The notes below the pieces were generated by a model. That model made no database searches, was not told the origin of the DNA, and worked only from the letters and a program-made list of their open reading frames with translations. A DNA stretch of 64,000 bases from Micromonospora sp. HNM0581. GTDB taxonomy: Bacteria > Actinomycetota > Actinomycetes > Mycobacteriales > Micromonosporaceae. The first letter of the stretch is position 1, and the number at the start of each line of letters is the position of its first letter. The stretch lies in NCBI RefSeq assembly GCF_012726175.1, contig NZ_JAASAD010000006.1, positions 62,001 through 126,000 of the forward strand, in the 5' to 3' direction. The translations under genes were made by a program, and so were the position numbers. Positions 62,201 through 64,000 of this stretch are shown here, piece after piece.

Positions 62201-63345
62201 CGGTGCCCGACTACGCCCGCGCCGCGCTTGCCGCGATCACCCCGGGCACGGAGCCGCTGCTTGACGCGCTGACCCGGCAACTACGACGGATGACCGGGGT
62301 GACCGTGCCCCGCGACGCGTGGGAGGTGGACAAGCTGCCGCCACATCTGCGGGTCACCTTCCGGGTGCTCGGTGACGACGACGAGCCGGTCGCCGAGGGC
62401 AAGGACCTGCCGGCCCTGCAACGTCGGCTCACGGCGGAGGTACGCCAGGTGGTGGCCGCCGCAGCGCCGGAGCTGGCCGGCACCGGGCTGACCGGCTGGG
62501 AGTTCGGTGCGCTGCCGCGCACCATCGAGCAGGTACGGGCCGGGTACGCGGTGACCGCCTACCCGGCGCTGGTGGACGAGGGTGCCACGGTCGGCGTGAA
62601 GGTGTTCGACTCCCCGGCGGAGCAGGAGGCGGCGCACTGGGCGGGTACCCGTCGACTGCTGCGGCTGACCGTGCCGTCGCCGGCGAAGTTCCTTCAGGGG
62701 CGGCTCAGTAACGAGGCGAAGCTGGCGTTGTCCCGTAACCCGCACGGCGGGGTGCAGGCGTTGATCGAGGATGCGGCCGGCGCGGCGATCGACAAACTGA
62801 TCGCTGAGGCGGGTGGGCCGGCTTGGGACGAGGCGGGTTTCGCCGCGCTGCGCGACAAGGTCCGTGCCGAGTTGGTCGACACGGTAGTGGAGGTGATGGA
62901 CCGGGTACGGGCGGTGCTCGCCGCCGCGTACGCGGTGCAGCAGCGACTCGGCGCGACGAGGAACTTGGCCGTGGTGGCCGCCCTGGCCGATATCCGCAAC
63001 CAGGTCACCGGCCTGGTGCACCCCGGGTTCGTCACCGAGGCCGGGTACGCCCGGCTGCCGGACCTGCTGCGCTATCTGACCGCGATCGAGCGTCGGCTGG
63101 ATCGGCTGCCGGGTAGTCCCGCACGGGACAGGTCTCAGCAGGACCGGGTGGCGTCGGTGCAGCGGGAGTACGACGAGATGCTGGCCGCGCTGCCCCTGGC
63201 GCGACGCTCGTCGGAGGCGGTGCGACGGATCCGTTGGATGATCGAGGAGTTGCGGGTGAGCGTCTTCGCCCAGGCCCTCGGCACCCCCTATCCCGTCTCC
63301 GAGCAGCGCATCTACCGCGCCATGGACGACGCCGAGAGCGGTTAG
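59287..63345 (+). CDS. hrpA: ATP-dependent RNA helicase HrpA
   Basis: 1352 residues, the expected size for HrpA. DEAH core: VAGETGSGKTTQLPK (Walker A, about 102), HTQPRRLAARTVAD, LIIDEAHERSLNIDFI (DEAH), ITSATIETGRFARHF, then NQRKGRCGRTSDG (motif VI). The C-terminal DUF3418-type region, with FQFYDERIPAEVVSGRHFDS, is typical of HrpA. It uses ATP to remodel RNA and is implicated in rescuing collided ribosomes in E. coli. ATG 59287 matches the family start. Its stop overlaps the convergent LysR gene. Confidence 0.94.
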   Translation: MQNPTSPAATDPVRELQRRLSPLMFRDQRHLRRRLDGLRKLRDPRRREAVLAEIVAETVAAEGRLEQRKATVPTVTFPAGLPVSERKDDIAAAIREHQVVIVAGETGSGKTTQLPKICLELGRGVHGLIGHTQPRRLAARTVADRIAEELGTELGAVVGYKVRFTDQVGEHSLVKLMTDGILLAELQTDRMLRQYDTLIIDEAHERSLNIDFILGYLRQLLPRRPDLKVIITSATIETGRFARHFAGPPTAENPDGEPAPVVEVSGRTYPVEVRYRPLVEVAEGDEGGTDEDNVRDQIQAIGEAVEELAAEGPGDVLVFLSGEREIRDTAEALGRLVQNRRALQDTEILPLYARLSVAEQHRVFAPHGGRRVVLATNVAETSLTVPGIKYVVDPGTARISRYSQRLKVQRLPIEPISQASANQRKGRCGRTSDGICIRLYDEQDFHSRPQFTDPEILRTSLASVILQMTAIGLGDITAFPFIDPPDRRNIIDGVNLLHELGAIDPAETELTRRLTTVGRRLAQLPVDPRLARMVLEGERNGCATEVTVIAAALSIQDPRERPTEKKAQADQAHARFADAESDFVAYLNLWRHLREQQRALSSSAFRRMCRAEYLNYLRVREWQDIVSQLRQVLRTPDDRSRGRRRRGDADGAPDGGGRRLIGADLPAEIDTPKVHQSLLPGLLSHIGLKDAQKHEYLGARGARFALFPGSALFRKPPRWVMAAELVETSRLWGRVNGRIEPEWVEPLAAHLVKRSYSEPHWEKKQAAVMAYEKVTLFGVPLVTSRKVNFGRIDPVSSRELFIRHALVEGDWTTHHQFWQDNQKLLTEIEELENRARRRDILVDDETIFQFYDERIPAEVVSGRHFDSWWKKARRERPDLLTFTRALLVNAGRGSLDEADYPDQWRSDGVALPLTYTFDPGTPTDGVTVDIPLPLLNQIPAESFDWQVPGLREELVVALIRSLPKPVRRNFVPVPDYARAALAAITPGTEPLLDALTRQLRRMTGVTVPRDAWEVDKLPPHLRVTFRVLGDDDEPVAEGKDLPALQRRLTAEVRQVVAAAAPELAGTGLTGWEFGALPRTIEQVRAGYAVTAYPALVDEGATVGVKVFDSPAEQEAAHWAGTRRLLRLTVPSPAKFLQGRLSNEAKLALSRNPHGGVQALIEDAAGAAIDKLIAEAGGPAWDEAGFAALRDKVRAELVDTVVEVMDRVRAVLAAAYAVQQRLGATRNLAVVAALADIRNQVTGLVHPGFVTEAGYARLPDLLRYLTAIERRLDRLPGSPARDRSQQDRVASVQREYDEMLAALPLARRSSEAVRRIRWMIEELRVSVFAQALGTPYPVSEQRIYRAMDDAESG

Positions 63346-64000
63346 CGCAGAGGTTCGACGCCGGGTGGGAGTTGCGCGGTGGCGGTGGCGGTGTGCACGT
63401 AGTCGAGAAGGATGCGGCGTAGCTCGCGGCCGGCGTGGGTGGGCACGGCGTCGCGACGGCGGGCTACGGCGATGGTGCGTCGTACTCCCGGCGGAGCGAG
63501 TCGGGTGACCCGGATGCCGGCCCGGCGGGCCACCACCATGCCGGGTACCACGGCGATGCCCAGCCCGGCCTCGACGAAGCTGAGCACCGCGTCCATTTCC
63601 CCGCCGTCGACTGACAGGGCCGGTTCGAAGCCGGCGTCGCGGCACGCCTGAAGGGTGGCGTCGCGCAGGTCGTAACCCTCGCGGAACATCACCATCGGCT
63701 GGTCCCGCAGGTCGGTGATGCGCAGGTCGGCACTGGGCGTGGCGGTGGGCACCGGGTCGACCGAGGCGACCACCAGGCTCTCGGTGAGTATCGGATCGGC
63801 TCGCAGGCCGGGGTCTGTCCCCTGGGCAGGCATTATGATCAACGCGAGGTCGAGATCGCCCCTGAGCAGGTCACGAACAAGGTCCTGCGAGCCACCCTCC
63901 TCCATCCGCAGGTCCACGGTGGGGTGGGCGTCGCGGAACCGGCGGAGGACCGGCGGGGCGAGCGAGGTGGCGAGGCTGGGGGTGGCGCCGAGGCGTACCC
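63342..64000 (-). CDS. LysR-type regulator, effector-binding part (N-terminus beyond window)
   Basis: About 219 residues of the C-terminal periplasmic-binding-like domain: ATPSLATSLAPPVLRRFRDA, RMEEGGSQDLVRDLLRGDLD, PMVMFREGYDLRDATLQACR and VEAGLGIAVVPGMVVARRAG. The DNA-binding helix-turn-helix lies to the right of the window. It should control a divergent or nearby operon in response to a small molecule; the target is not visible. Its stop TAA overlaps the hrpA stop. Confidence 0.88.
   Translation of the reverse strand, partial: VRLGATPSLATSLAPPVLRRFRDAHPTVDLRMEEGGSQDLVRDLLRGDLDLALIIMPAQGTDPGLRADPILTESLVVASVDPVPTATPSADLRITDLRDQPMVMFREGYDLRDATLQACRDAGFEPALSVDGGEMDAVLSFVEAGLGIAVVPGMVVARRAGIRVTRLAPPGVRRTIAVARRRDAVPTHAGRELRRILLDYVHTATATAQLPPGVEPLR

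Overview
This is a very G+C-rich window with many GTG starts, overlapping stop/start codons, DUF397/HTH pairs, a SigB/SigF-type sigma factor, multi-domain cellulases and polyprenol-phosphate mannose synthase. That points to an actinomycete, most likely Micromonosporaceae (Micromonospora-like). The genus is an inference from gene content; there is no rRNA or tRNA gene in the window to confirm it.

Layout. 1-8278 (minus) is one tightly coupled operon for ADP-heptose synthesis and transfer: a GmhB phosphatase fused to a family 9 glycosyltransferase, two further glycosyltransferases, GmhA, bifunctional HldE, a short-chain dehydrogenase, a second family 9 glycosyltransferase, and the start of a DNA topoisomerase IB that runs off the left edge. 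8626-20370 holds polyprenol-phosphate mannose synthase, an aldehyde dehydrogenase, and stress or envelope genes (ChaB-like, YihY/BrkB, DUF2795, SRPBCC, a channel-like TM-helix protein, a PAS-GAF-SpoIIE-HATPase phosphatase, a cation/proton antiporter, an FAD oxidoreductase). 20486-37026 contains two secreted cellulases, GH6-CBM2 and CBM4-GH9-CBM2. Each is preceded by a CebR-type operator, and the one at GH9 is a perfect 20-bp palindrome. Between them lie a stress protein, a decayed pirin, a phospholipase D, a sigma factor, transport and regulatory genes, HrpB and a PP2C phosphatase. 37118-50352 is ordinary chromosome: oxidoreductases, an SGNH lipoprotein, EcsC, PAC2, exonuclease III, a class F sortase with a partner, TrmB, and a DUF3516 DEAD/DEAH helicase.

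The most notable object is a complete 7,602-bp Tn7-like transposon at 50395-57996. Its ends are perfect 10-bp inverted repeats (TGTCGCGTCC / GGACGCGACA), flanked by an exact 5-bp target duplication (GGCCC at 50390-50394 and 57997-58001). Inside, all on the minus strand and almost all translationally coupled, are a MobC-like protein, a compact HUH relaxase, a TnsA-like nuclease, a TnsB-like DDE transposase, a TniB/TnsC ATPase, TniQ, a HAD hydrolase and a GNAT acetyltransferase. The element sits in the 3' arm of the transcription-terminator hairpin of the helicase gene, 42 bp past its stop codon, which recalls attTn7 downstream of glmS. Subterminal CCACAA-type repeats look like transposase-binding sites. 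Coupling a mobilisation module to a Tn7-like core is the best candidate for an undescribed system here.

Right of the element are a gene of unknown function behind a PafBC-like (RecA-independent DNA-damage) promoter, a blasticidin-deaminase-like cytidine deaminase, the large helicase HrpA, and the C-terminal part of a LysR regulator cut by the right edge.
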